The position numbers and the translations under genes were made by a program. 64,000 bases of DNA from Treponema sp. (GTDB lineage Bacteria; Spirochaetota; Spirochaetia; Treponematales; Treponemataceae). The notes under the pieces were generated by a model. The model did no database searches and had not been told where the DNA came from. It saw only the letters and a list, made by a program, of their open reading frames with translations. The number at the start of each line of letters is the position of its first letter. The stretch's first letter is position 1. Below, in pieces: positions 15,734-23,677 of the stretch. The stretch covers positions 1 through 64,000 of the forward strand of contig JAKSTP010000006.1 of NCBI GenBank assembly GCA_024402505.1. Reading direction: 5' to 3'.

Positions 15734-16018
15734 CTACTGACTGTCAAAAATTGCTTTTGATTCAATAAACTGAGTGTAATTGTCTTTCCACTGATGATGG
15801 GCGTGACAGTTGTCGTAAGCTTCCAGAGCCAATTTTTCCATTTCAATAACAATCATCAGGTGGTAGCGGTTTGAACGGTCAATGCAGTTTTTAATAAGTT
15901 CAAATCCCTTTACGCCAGGCACTTCCATTACGCCGCCAAAAATCTTTTCAATATCCGGCAGCATAGTTTCAAGGGCCGGTGCGCTTTCTTTAAATTTTAC
16001 AATAATGTGATGTTTCAT
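15734..16018 (-). CDS. Dabb (stress-responsive A/B barrel) domain protein
   Basis: A 94-residue single-domain protein. MKHHIIVKFKESAP at the N-terminus, VKGFELIKNCIDRSNRYHLMIVIEME and AYDNCHAHHQWKDNY fit the dimeric alpha-beta barrel (Dabb) fold. Function in bacteria is mostly unknown. It converges on the antiporter gene with 12 bases between stops, and is divergent from the UPF0164 gene. Confidence 0.85.
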   Translation of the reverse strand: MKHHIIVKFKESAPALETMLPDIEKIFGGVMEVPGVKGFELIKNCIDRSNRYHLMIVIEMEKLALEAYDNCHAHHQWKDNYTQFIESKAIFDSQ

Positions 16019-16133
16019 AGGTCTTTATTATAAAACGCAGTTTGCAAAATGTACAATCGCCTTTCATCAATTCCCATGCCCATCACTTTGACCCTCTGCA
16101 TCAGTAACCCTTTCCGTTCTCTTTTGTTTTTAC

Positions 16134-16139
16134 TATAAT
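16134..16139 (+). promoter_or_regulatory. -10 box upstream of the UPF0164/OmpA operon
   Basis: TATAAT, about 30 bases before the ATG at 16170, followed by GGGGGATT as ribosome site. No good -35 box lies at 16-18 bases, so an activator may be needed. The rest of 16019-16169 shows nothing else clear. Confidence 0.4.
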
Positions 16140-16169
16140 TATACCAAATACCTAAATTCGGGGGATTAC

Positions 16170-17210
16170 ATGAAAAAAATTTTTGCGGCAGGATTAATTG
16201 CACTGGGATTCACAGTGTCAGTTTTTGCCTCCGATCCTATTCTTTATGGAGAAAACATTTTTGAACTTTCCAGTCCGGAAGCACTTACCAATGTTCCATC
16301 AGTTGCCGGCGGTGGTATCTACACTGTAGGATCTACTTCCCTTGTTGTAAACCCGGCTCTGGCAGCAAAAGAACAGCGGGTTGAATTGAACTTTGGATCT
16401 ACTGAACTTTTCAAAACCGGATCAAATAAAGCTTTCGGCATGGCATTCCAGGGTGGCATTCTTATTCCTTTCAAGTGGGCTGTATTCTCAGGCTATACAA
16501 ACGGGCTTTTTGCAGAAGATGTTCTTTCAACGGGCAATTCCTTCAATATTAAAGCCTCCCTTTCAAAAGAAGTAACTGATCAGCTTGCCTTCGGTGCAGG
16601 AATCAACGGCGGTTACAGCTGGTCTAAAGGCGGTGACTGGTCCCTTTCTGCAAACCTTGGTTTCATCTACAACTGGGGACGCCTTGCATTTATGGACGAC
16701 TTCCGCATCGGTGCTTCAATCCTGAACATTGGTAAAAACTACCAGACAAGCACTGACGGCAATTTCTTCGACAGTTATCCTTCTTTCAGCACAGTTCGTG
16801 CCGGTGCTTCAGCTGTCTTTGTACAGACAGAAGACATCAAGCTGGGCGGTTCTTTTGACATCACAACCCCTTGCTTCCAGAACGCACTTTTCGACGCTGG
16901 AATCAACTTTGGCATTAAGGACATGGTTTACATCAACGTTGGCGAAAAAATGGATCTTAAAGAAATTATCGCCGGCCGACCATCACTTATTCCAACAATC
17001 GGCATAAGCGTTAAGTTTAATTTCAACGTTTCAAACAACAGTTATCTTGAAAAAAATGACTGGAGTGAAAGTGAAATGCGCGTTGGTGCCGCCTACAAAA
17101 ATCTTTACGGAAATATTCACGCCATTTCGGAAGGTGTTGATTTGTACCTTGGTATGAAAGACAGCACACCTCCTGTAATCGAACTGTGGATGGGAGAAGA
17201 AGATGACTAA
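16170..17210 (+). CDS. UPF0164 family outer-membrane beta-barrel protein
   Basis: A 346-residue exported protein: a signal peptide (MKKIFAAGLIALGFTVSVFA) is followed by a glycine- and aromatic-rich region with alternating hydrophobicity typical of beta barrels. The segment GGIYTVGSTSLVVNPALAAKE and later LSANLGFIYNWGRLAF and RPSLIPTIGISVKFNF resemble the treponemal UPF0164 proteins, which are FadL-like barrels in T. pallidum. It probably sits in the outer membrane and may move hydrophobic nutrients. The next gene overlaps its stop by eight bases, so it is made together with the OmpA protein. Confidence 0.8.
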   Translation: MKKIFAAGLIALGFTVSVFASDPILYGENIFELSSPEALTNVPSVAGGGIYTVGSTSLVVNPALAAKEQRVELNFGSTELFKTGSNKAFGMAFQGGILIPFKWAVFSGYTNGLFAEDVLSTGNSFNIKASLSKEVTDQLAFGAGINGGYSWSKGGDWSLSANLGFIYNWGRLAFMDDFRIGASILNIGKNYQTSTDGNFFDSYPSFSTVRAGASAVFVQTEDIKLGGSFDITTPCFQNALFDAGINFGIKDMVYINVGEKMDLKEIIAGRPSLIPTIGISVKFNFNVSNNSYLEKNDWSESEMRVGAAYKNLYGNIHAISEGVDLYLGMKDSTPPVIELWMGEEDD

Positions 17211-20200
17211 TTTGAAAAAAACCGCAGTTTTCTGCACCATGACCCTGGCTTTGGCTTCGGGACTTTTTGCAAAACCAAAATACATTTCTCCTAACAACGA
17301 CGGTGTTCAGGATGAACTGGTTATTCCTCTTAAAATTACCGACAAACGTTTTGTTCAGGGATGGTCACTTTTCATTGTTGATGAAAACGGAAATACCGTT
17401 CGCACTATTGGAAACAAGATTGCCCTTCCTGAAAAAGTAAATTTCAAATCTTTCTTCAAGCAGCTGGCCACACCAAAACAGGGCGTTACAATTCCAGAAA
17501 CAGTTACCTGGAACGGTATGATGGACAATGGTGAAACAGCTCCAGACGGAACTTACACTTACTATTTTACTGCCACCGATGACAACGGAAACGAAGGTAA
17601 ATCAAAAGCTTACGAAGTTGTTGTTGATACAAAGGCCCCGGATGTAGAACTGGCCGAAATCCGTGACAAGATTTTTGGTGAAGGTGCTAAATCTTCTCTC
17701 AAAATCAAACAGAGCGGTTCAGAAGAAGATCTTTGGATTGGTCTTTTCAAAAACGTTGCAGGTGAAACTGTTCTTAAAAAAGAATGGACTTTCACAGAAC
17801 CTCTTGATTTCAGCTGGAACGGTACTGATTCAAACGGATCTCAGGTGCCAGACGGTGTTTACACTTATGAAATCACCGCTACTGACCGTGCTGGAAACGT
17901 TGCACCTGTAACAACAATTACAAACATCATCTATTCTGCAGAAAAACCTGCCACAAACATTATGGTTTCAGGCAGCCGATATTTCTCACCAGTTATTTCA
18001 GGGGACACATCAACAATCAAATTTGATGTAACAATTCCTGTTCCTGATGCAAAATCCGGAAACCAGCTTACAAACTGGGCTGTAGACATTTACAATCAGA
18101 AAAACGAAACTGTCCGCACTTACAGTAAAGAAAAGAACGGTGATGTTCCTCCATCTTCTATTGTTTTCGACGGAAAAGATGACAATGGTGCTCTCCTGGC
18201 CGACGGCAAATATAAAGCCCGGGTAACAGCTTCTTATCTGAACGGATACGTGCCTGCTGCGGTTTCATCACCTACAATCATTCTAGATACAATCCGTCCT
18301 ACAGCTACTTTTGCACTTTCCGACAAAAACTTTGGTGCAGGTGCAAAAGACAAGATTAAAATCGCCCTTACAATTCCAAACACAAATGGTTCCCCAATTC
18401 CTTCTTGGAAGGCCGAAATCTTTGGAGATGAAAACAAGGTTGTAAAATCTTACGACTTCGGCGAATATCCGCCAACAGAAATTGTTTGGAACGGTCTTGA
18501 TGACAACGGTGGTCTTGCTCCAAAAGGTGATTATCGCATCCGTCTTATTTGTAAAGATATGGCTGGAAACGAAGGTGTTGAAAATCCTTCTGATCTTTTC
18601 ACTTTTGATACAACTGAAGCCCAGCTCCTTCTTGCCGCTTCTGAAAGTGCCTTCTCTCCAAATGCCGACAAAGTTAAAGATTCAATCACCTTCAATGCTG
18701 TTACAGAAACAAACGACGTTGCAGAATACAGTTTCACAGTTGTTGATGCAAAAGGCAACGTAGTTTACACAGTCGAAGAAAAGAATAAAAAACCTGGCAA
18801 GTTCACATGGAACGGTAAGGCTGATGTTGGAAAACAGTGTGCCGATGGAAAATACACTGCAAAACTCACACTTACTGCCAAAAACGGTTCTGTAGTTTCT
18901 GCCCAGACTTCCGATTTCGATCTTGATACTGTTGCACCAGCCCTTAACGCCCGTGCAGTTCTTGCTTACTTCTCTCCTGAAGGCGACGGAAACAACGATG
19001 TTCTTCCTGTAGAAATTTCCGGCTGTACAAATGAAAAACTCTGGACAGCCGAAGTTCGTGGAAAGAAAGGCACCGTTAAAAAACTCACCTGGAGCAACAC
19101 AGTTCCAAGCTTTGAATGGGACGGTACTGATGAATCCGGAAACGTTGCTCCTGACGGTGTTTACGACGTAATAATTTCTTCAACTGATGAAGCAGGCAAC
19201 TCTTTCCAGACTGTACTCAATACAATCACTTTGGACAGCCGCGAAACAAAAGCCTACATTACAACAGAATACGAAGGCATTTCGCCAAACGGTGACGGTA
19301 CTTTGGAAGAACAGATTTTCTACCTGAGCACAACCGTAAAAGAAGATATTGCTTCATGGAGCTACGAAATCCACTCTGATGACAAAAAAGTTGTAAAAAC
19401 ATGGTCGGAAAAAACTGACGGTGAATCAATTCCAGCCACAATCAAGTGGGACGGAAAAGATGATATTGGAAATGTTTGCGAAGGAACATTCACTGCTTAC
19501 CTTCAGGCTACCTACAAAAAAGGTAACCGCATGAGCGCCATTTCTTCACCATTTGTTTGTACTGCCAGCGCTCCTGACATCAGCGTAGAAACAACTCCAC
19601 GTTTCTTCAGCCCTGACAACGACGGTGTTGATGATGAACTTTACATCACACTTGGAGCCAGCTCTAAGGCAAAAATCAAGAACTGGTCTTTCGTTATCAA
19701 AGATCCAAAGGGAAATGACTTCTACAAGACCAGCGGTAAAACTCAGATTACTGAACGCATGGTTTGGGACGGTCTTTCTAACATCCAGAAAGATGCTTCC
19801 GGAAAAGCTGAACGTGTACAGTCTGCCATGGACTATCCTTACGAATTCACAGTAAGCGACAACCTGGGCATGACCAGCGTAGCTAAAGGTGTAATTCCTG
19901 TTGATGTACTGGTTATCCGCGATGGAAGCGTTCTTAAGATGGCCGTACCTTCAATCATCTTTGAATCTGATGCCGCCAACTTCAACAAGGAAGTTGCAGG
20001 AAAACTTGATGCAGCCCAGATTAAAAAGAATGAAGAAATCCTGAACCGAATTGCAACTATTCTCAAGAAGTTCAAGGATTACAAGGTTACCATTACAGGA
20101 CACGCCAACCCAATTACAGACGATCCTAGAGAAGAAACCGAAGACAATATGATGAAATGGGGTAAAGCCTCAACACCGCTTTCAAGAGAACGAGCAGACG

Positions 20201-20346
20201 CCATTAAAGCCTACCTGATCAAAAAAGGTGTAAGCGGAAGTAACCTCATCACCGACGGAAAAGGTGGTACTACACCAGTAGTAAATCCAAAAGACAAAGA
20301 CAACAACTGGAAAAACCGCCGCGTAGAATTCATCTTAAGTAAATAG
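17203..20346 (+). CDS. Large OmpA protein with eight FlgD-like Ig repeats
   Basis: A 1047-residue exported protein. A signal peptide (about residues 1-23) is followed by roughly eight repeats of about 100 residues. Most begin like ISPNNDGVQDE or FSPDNDGVDDE and close with W(N/D)G.(D)..G...PDG.Y, the pattern of FlgD Ig-like domains. The last 150 residues are OmpA-like: IIFESDAANF, YKVTITGHANP, SRERADAIKAYLIKKGV and NRRVEFILSK bind peptidoglycan. The repeats probably span the periplasm and may link the co-transcribed barrel to the cell wall. The repeat start motifs resemble calcium-binding loops (inference). Intrinsic terminator follows. Confidence 0.88.
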   Translation: MTNLKKTAVFCTMTLALASGLFAKPKYISPNNDGVQDELVIPLKITDKRFVQGWSLFIVDENGNTVRTIGNKIALPEKVNFKSFFKQLATPKQGVTIPETVTWNGMMDNGETAPDGTYTYYFTATDDNGNEGKSKAYEVVVDTKAPDVELAEIRDKIFGEGAKSSLKIKQSGSEEDLWIGLFKNVAGETVLKKEWTFTEPLDFSWNGTDSNGSQVPDGVYTYEITATDRAGNVAPVTTITNIIYSAEKPATNIMVSGSRYFSPVISGDTSTIKFDVTIPVPDAKSGNQLTNWAVDIYNQKNETVRTYSKEKNGDVPPSSIVFDGKDDNGALLADGKYKARVTASYLNGYVPAAVSSPTIILDTIRPTATFALSDKNFGAGAKDKIKIALTIPNTNGSPIPSWKAEIFGDENKVVKSYDFGEYPPTEIVWNGLDDNGGLAPKGDYRIRLICKDMAGNEGVENPSDLFTFDTTEAQLLLAASESAFSPNADKVKDSITFNAVTETNDVAEYSFTVVDAKGNVVYTVEEKNKKPGKFTWNGKADVGKQCADGKYTAKLTLTAKNGSVVSAQTSDFDLDTVAPALNARAVLAYFSPEGDGNNDVLPVEISGCTNEKLWTAEVRGKKGTVKKLTWSNTVPSFEWDGTDESGNVAPDGVYDVIISSTDEAGNSFQTVLNTITLDSRETKAYITTEYEGISPNGDGTLEEQIFYLSTTVKEDIASWSYEIHSDDKKVVKTWSEKTDGESIPATIKWDGKDDIGNVCEGTFTAYLQATYKKGNRMSAISSPFVCTASAPDISVETTPRFFSPDNDGVDDELYITLGASSKAKIKNWSFVIKDPKGNDFYKTSGKTQITERMVWDGLSNIQKDASGKAERVQSAMDYPYEFTVSDNLGMTSVAKGVIPVDVLVIRDGSVLKMAVPSIIFESDAANFNKEVAGKLDAAQIKKNEEILNRIATILKKFKDYKVTITGHANPITDDPREETEDNMMKWGKASTPLSRERADAIKAYLIKKGVSGSNLITDGKGGTTPVVNPKDKDNNWKNRRVEFILSK

Positions 20347-20350
20347 CAAA

Positions 20351-20370
20351 AAGGACCCGCAAGGGTCCTT
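20351..20370 (+). terminator. Terminator of the UPF0164/OmpA operon
   Basis: AAGGACCC-GCAA-GGGTCCTT, an 8-bp perfect stem with a four-base loop, five bases after the stop; AAAAA before and TTAATTATTT after. Confidence 0.75.
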
Positions 20371-20372
20371 AA

Positions 20373-20503
20373 TTATTTAACACAATTCCGTATATGCGGA
20401 GTCGGGCACGACTGCAGACACATTACCGCAGGAGCGGAGCGACGAGGACTCGTGTGGCTGAAGGCGTGTCCGACGGGAGCAATATACGCGCGTAAAAATA
20501 GTG
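20373..20503. ncRNA. Structured non-coding spacer between convergent genes
   Basis: No gene fits here. Nested pairing is visible: CGTATAT (20389-20395) with ATATACG (20482-20488), and GTCGGGCACG (20401-20410) with CGTGTCCGAC (20465-20474), one G-U pair. The sequence is much more GC-rich than its flanks. It may be a structured RNA or a palindromic intergenic repeat; from one copy these cannot be told apart. Confidence 0.35.
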
Positions 20504-20523
20504 AAGGACCCTTGCGGGTCCTT
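20504..20523 (-). terminator. Terminator of the RlmE/LysM-M23 transcript
   Basis: AAGGACCC-TTGC-GGGTCCTT on the plus strand is the exact reverse complement of the hairpin at 20351-20370. Read on the minus strand it follows the peptidase gene and is succeeded by a short T-rich stretch. Confidence 0.65.
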
Positions 20524-20532
20524 GTTTCATTT

Positions 20533-21624
20533 TTAGTTTATCAAAGACAGTGGATTTACTGTAACGCCGTTTTTGTATACTGTGAAGTGCAGGTGTGGTC
20601 CTGTACTTAAACCAGTGCTTCCTACCTTACCAATTACGGTATTTGTATATACAAAGTTCCCTTTTTTACAGGTAATTGCACTTAAATGTGCGTACAGTGA
20701 TTTATATCCCGAGTGATGGGTAATTATTACGTAGTTTCCGTAAGTTTCGTTATATCCTGTTGTTGTTACTGTTCCGTCCAAGGCAGCGTAAACTGGTGTT
20801 CCCTGTGGACAGGCCATATCTGCACCGCTATGGAACGAACGATTGCCGCTGAAAGGTGAATCGCGCCAGCCGTAAGGTGAAGAAAGCCAGTAGCGGGCTT
20901 TAATAGGTTTGTGGAACAAATCTCCGTTGATTTCCTGTCTTGTAGCCCAGTCCATCTGTGCATCAGGAAGAAAAAGAGTTGTTCCGGTTTTAAGACCCAT
21001 ACCTACTTTTATAGAGTTGGCACCGGCAATTTTATCTGCATCAATTTCGTATTTTTCGGCAATTGATTCCAGAGTTTCTGTATCATTTTTTACAGTGTAA
21101 AGGATTCCAGCGCTTGAAGGGATTTTCAAATACTGGCCAGGCTTAATCAATCGGCTCTGACGGATATTGTTTACACTGATGATTGTATCCTGGGTAACAT
21201 CGTATTTTTCGGCAATAATTCCAATCATATCCCCTGGTTTTACACGATAAGTCTGATATGTAACAGGGGTTTCAACTTCAACTTCTGCAGCACCCAAAGT
21301 ATGATCTGTTTCTTTGGCAGCAAGTTCATCATAATTTTCCAGAAGCTCTTTCATCAAAAGGTCGTCATCGGAAACATGACTGTTTTCTACAGAAATATGT
21401 GATGTGGTTGTTTCAAATCCACCAATACCAGTTCTTTCGTTCCAGCGGTTGTAAATGAGAACGGTAAAAAATGTAGCACATAGTCCCATTGTGAATCCGC
21501 AGATTGAACAACAGACTACTCTTTTTGTTCTGGTATTTAATATCATCAATATACTTTTTGAAAATCCATTTATGATTTGCTTCATTATACCATATAAAAA
21601 TGTTTTTGAAATTTTATTTTCCAT
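20533..21624 (-). CDS. LysM and M23 peptidase, cell-wall hydrolase
   Basis: A 363-residue protein with an N-terminal membrane anchor (VVCCSICGFTMGLCATFFTVL), two LysM repeats (YRVKPGDMIGIIAEKYDVTQ and YTVKNDTETLESIAEKYEID) and a C-terminal M23 domain. Zinc ligands are visible in FHSGADMACPQGTP (H-x3-D) and PHLHFTVYKNG (HLH). It should cut peptide cross-bridges or act as a regulator like EnvC/NlpD in the periplasm. The start at 21624 has AAAGGG ten bases upstream; upstream in-frame ATGs exist but would overlap the preceding gene. It lies 16 bases after rlmE. Confidence 0.88.
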   Translation of the reverse strand: MENKISKTFLYGIMKQIINGFSKSILMILNTRTKRVVCCSICGFTMGLCATFFTVLIYNRWNERTGIGGFETTTSHISVENSHVSDDDLLMKELLENYDELAAKETDHTLGAAEVEVETPVTYQTYRVKPGDMIGIIAEKYDVTQDTIISVNNIRQSRLIKPGQYLKIPSSAGILYTVKNDTETLESIAEKYEIDADKIAGANSIKVGMGLKTGTTLFLPDAQMDWATRQEINGDLFHKPIKARYWLSSPYGWRDSPFSGNRSFHSGADMACPQGTPVYAALDGTVTTTGYNETYGNYVIITHHSGYKSLYAHLSAITCKKGNFVYTNTVIGKVGSTGLSTGPHLHFTVYKNGVTVNPLSLIN

Positions 21625-21640
21625 ATATAACAACCCTTTA

Positions 21641-22240
21641 TCAGATTTTTTTCTCAATTCCGATTAGATATGTTTCAAATGATTCAGATCTACATGCTTC
21701 CGGTTTAAAGCCTTTTGCCTGCTTGAAGATTTCCCTCATGTTTTTCAAAAGTTTCTGCTGATCTCCGTTCTGGAAGATTTTTACGCAGAAGTTTCCGCCG
21801 GTTTTTAGCATTGTCTGGGCATAATAAATAGCCATTTCTACCAGCTGTTCCGACCGTGCCGTGTCTACCATTCGGTTTCCTGTGGTTTTAGGTGCAGCAT
21901 CGCAAACAACAAGATCGAAAGGTCCCGCTGCCTTAATTTGCTTTCTAATTTCCGCTTCATTCAAGTCGCCCTGAATAAATGTAAGGTTATCGGCCTTTAC
22001 ATCTTTTGAAAGTGGATTCAAATCGCAGGAAACTACCTTCCCGCTTCCATCCATCTTACGCAGAAGAAATGTGGTCCAGCTTCCCGGAGCCGCCCCAAGA
22101 TCAAGAACAGTGTAATTCTTTTTAATAAAGCCAAATTTCTGATCAATTTCCTGCAGCTTGTAAACAGAGCGGGCAGGATAACCTTCAGAGAATGCTTTTT
22201 GGGACCAGAAGTCCGGTTTTTCATAACTATTTTTAGCCAT
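21641..22240 (-). CDS. rlmE: 23S rRNA (uridine-2'-O)-methyltransferase RlmE/FtsJ
   Basis: A 199-residue enzyme of the usual RlmE length, which methylates U2552 of 23S rRNA late in ribosome assembly. YPARSVYKLQEIDQKFGFIKK includes the first catalytic lysine; VLDLGAAPGSWTTFLL is the S-adenosylmethionine site; VVCDAAPKTTGNRMVD carries the catalytic aspartate, and NFCVKIFQNGDQQ the second lysine. The start at 22240 was chosen by family length; an in-frame ATG at 22330 would add 30 residues not typical of the family. No good ribosome site was seen. Confidence 0.92.
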   Translation of the reverse strand: MAKNSYEKPDFWSQKAFSEGYPARSVYKLQEIDQKFGFIKKNYTVLDLGAAPGSWTTFLLRKMDGSGKVVSCDLNPLSKDVKADNLTFIQGDLNEAEIRKQIKAAGPFDLVVCDAAPKTTGNRMVDTARSEQLVEMAIYYAQTMLKTGGNFCVKIFQNGDQQKLLKNMREIFKQAKGFKPEACRSESFETYLIGIEKKI

Positions 22241-22305
22241 ATTTGATTTTCGGAAGAAACTTACCGATAATTTAGAAGGAACTAGAATTTTATTTATTGG
22301 GAACG

Positions 22306-22311
22306 TATAAT
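22306..22311 (+). promoter_or_regulatory. -10 box of the gene at 22318, apparently leaderless
   Basis: TATAAT ends six bases before the ATG; a weak -35 TAGAAT lies at 22283-22288 with 17-base spacing. No ribosome site is present. Confidence 0.5.
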
Positions 22312-22317
22312 TTGCAT

Positions 22318-23676
22318 ATGAAAAAAGCATTCATCATCCTGTTTTTGTGCCTGGGATTTCCTCTTTTTGCTGAGTACAATCATCTTTCAATTCCTGACTC
22401 TTCTGAAATCCGAGGAATGCTTGAAGAAAGTTGGTTTGATGCCGGACTAACCACTGTTCGCAACAACAAACCTGAAATCTATTCTGCTCCGGACGGAACT
22501 CTTTTCCAGGTGCGCCTTGAAGAAAACGAGCGTGACTTCTTTATTTATGTTTCACCTCACGCCACCATCAAAGTAGAAGTTTATTCTGATCTTGGAAAAT
22601 ACACTATGGATCAGGATGTTTACCCTGGAGACGCTGCAGGCTCATGGGAACTGGTAAAAGATAAAGCTACCGGAAAAGCAAAATACATCCGCTATTATTT
22701 CCTTCGGGATGGTGACGTTTTCCTTCAGTTTTCTCCTGGAAACAACAAGCTTAATTCTTATGCCGACCTGGTAATTTTTGGCCACTATGCTGCCCGTGGA
22801 GTTTCTACCGGTGTTCCATTCACTAAATTTTATACCGCTTCCTTTGAAAAGGCCTGCGAAGTTACACGAAAAATCCTGCCTTGGAATTACGTGGAAACAA
22901 ATGTTGATGCTTACGACGGCGTAAAACAGATGATCGGTATGATTGATGAAAAACTGCCTTCCATTGTTTACACCGAAGATGCCATGTACGATGGTGATGG
23001 AAATCTTGTTAGCATTGCAACTGGAAAGCCTTTATTTATAGAAGATTATGATCCCTCTTTCAAATATCTTTCATCAGCAGGATTTGTAAAGTGGATTTCA
23101 GACGGCATTGTAATTCCTATTGCCGGTTCAAATCTTGAAAGAGAACCTCTCCTTGAAGAAACTGTTTCCGTAAAAGATACCGGCCACCTTGGAGTTCTTT
23201 CGCAGAAATTCAGCCTGAATTTTTCCTTGAACTGGGTTCGAAATCTTTCAACGGCCGTTGTTTCCGTATCAACAGGAACTACCTACAAATTCAACCAGTC
23301 TGGTGTTGATGTTACTGACATGCCATTTTCTGCAACCATGACTCCACGAGGACTTGAAAATCCTGTGCCATTTATTGCCGACACCGGTTATAAAATCGAC
23401 ATGCTTAAATCGCTTATGTACGTTCTTGGAAACAAGGAAAAGGGCAGCTTTTATGTTGGCGCCATCCGTGAAACCGACCGCCGCTCTTCTCCGGAAGTAA
23501 ATGTTTTCAATAATTGTGCTGTTTTCTTCCCATATTTTGACACAAACGGAAAATTTGAATGCGTGGTTTACATGAATGCAAAAAAAATGAGCCTTGAAGA
23601 GTTTATGTTCCTCTATCAAGACTCATTCGTTTATTTGACCCGCCAGAAAGCAACCGAAAGATTCTTCCCGGAATAA
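22318..23676 (+). CDS. Conserved exported protein of unknown function
   Basis: A 452-residue protein not recognised. It has a clear signal peptide (MKKAFIILFLCLGFPLFA) and no further membrane segment, so it is probably periplasmic or surface-attached. The body has mixed strands and many aromatic residues, for example YIRYYFLRDGDVFLQFSPG and WISDGIVIPIAGSN. In the middle it mentions no known motif; C-terminal FLYQDSFVYLTRQKATERFF is strongly amphipathic. It is a single gene, with its stop two bases from the convergent ABC gene. Probably treponemal lineage-specific. Confidence 0.7.
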   Translation: MKKAFIILFLCLGFPLFAEYNHLSIPDSSEIRGMLEESWFDAGLTTVRNNKPEIYSAPDGTLFQVRLEENERDFFIYVSPHATIKVEVYSDLGKYTMDQDVYPGDAAGSWELVKDKATGKAKYIRYYFLRDGDVFLQFSPGNNKLNSYADLVIFGHYAARGVSTGVPFTKFYTASFEKACEVTRKILPWNYVETNVDAYDGVKQMIGMIDEKLPSIVYTEDAMYDGDGNLVSIATGKPLFIEDYDPSFKYLSSAGFVKWISDGIVIPIAGSNLEREPLLEETVSVKDTGHLGVLSQKFSLNFSLNWVRNLSTAVVSVSTGTTYKFNQSGVDVTDMPFSATMTPRGLENPVPFIADTGYKIDMLKSLMYVLGNKEKGSFYVGAIRETDRRSSPEVNVFNNCAVFFPYFDTNGKFECVVYMNAKKMSLEEFMFLYQDSFVYLTRQKATERFFPE

Positions 23677-23677
23677 T

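Noticed and set aside
20373..20503. tRNA or other standard RNA gene in the GC-rich spacer
   Set aside because: No cloverleaf, T-loop (GTTCGA) or CCA end fits. Kept only as a structured element of unknown type.
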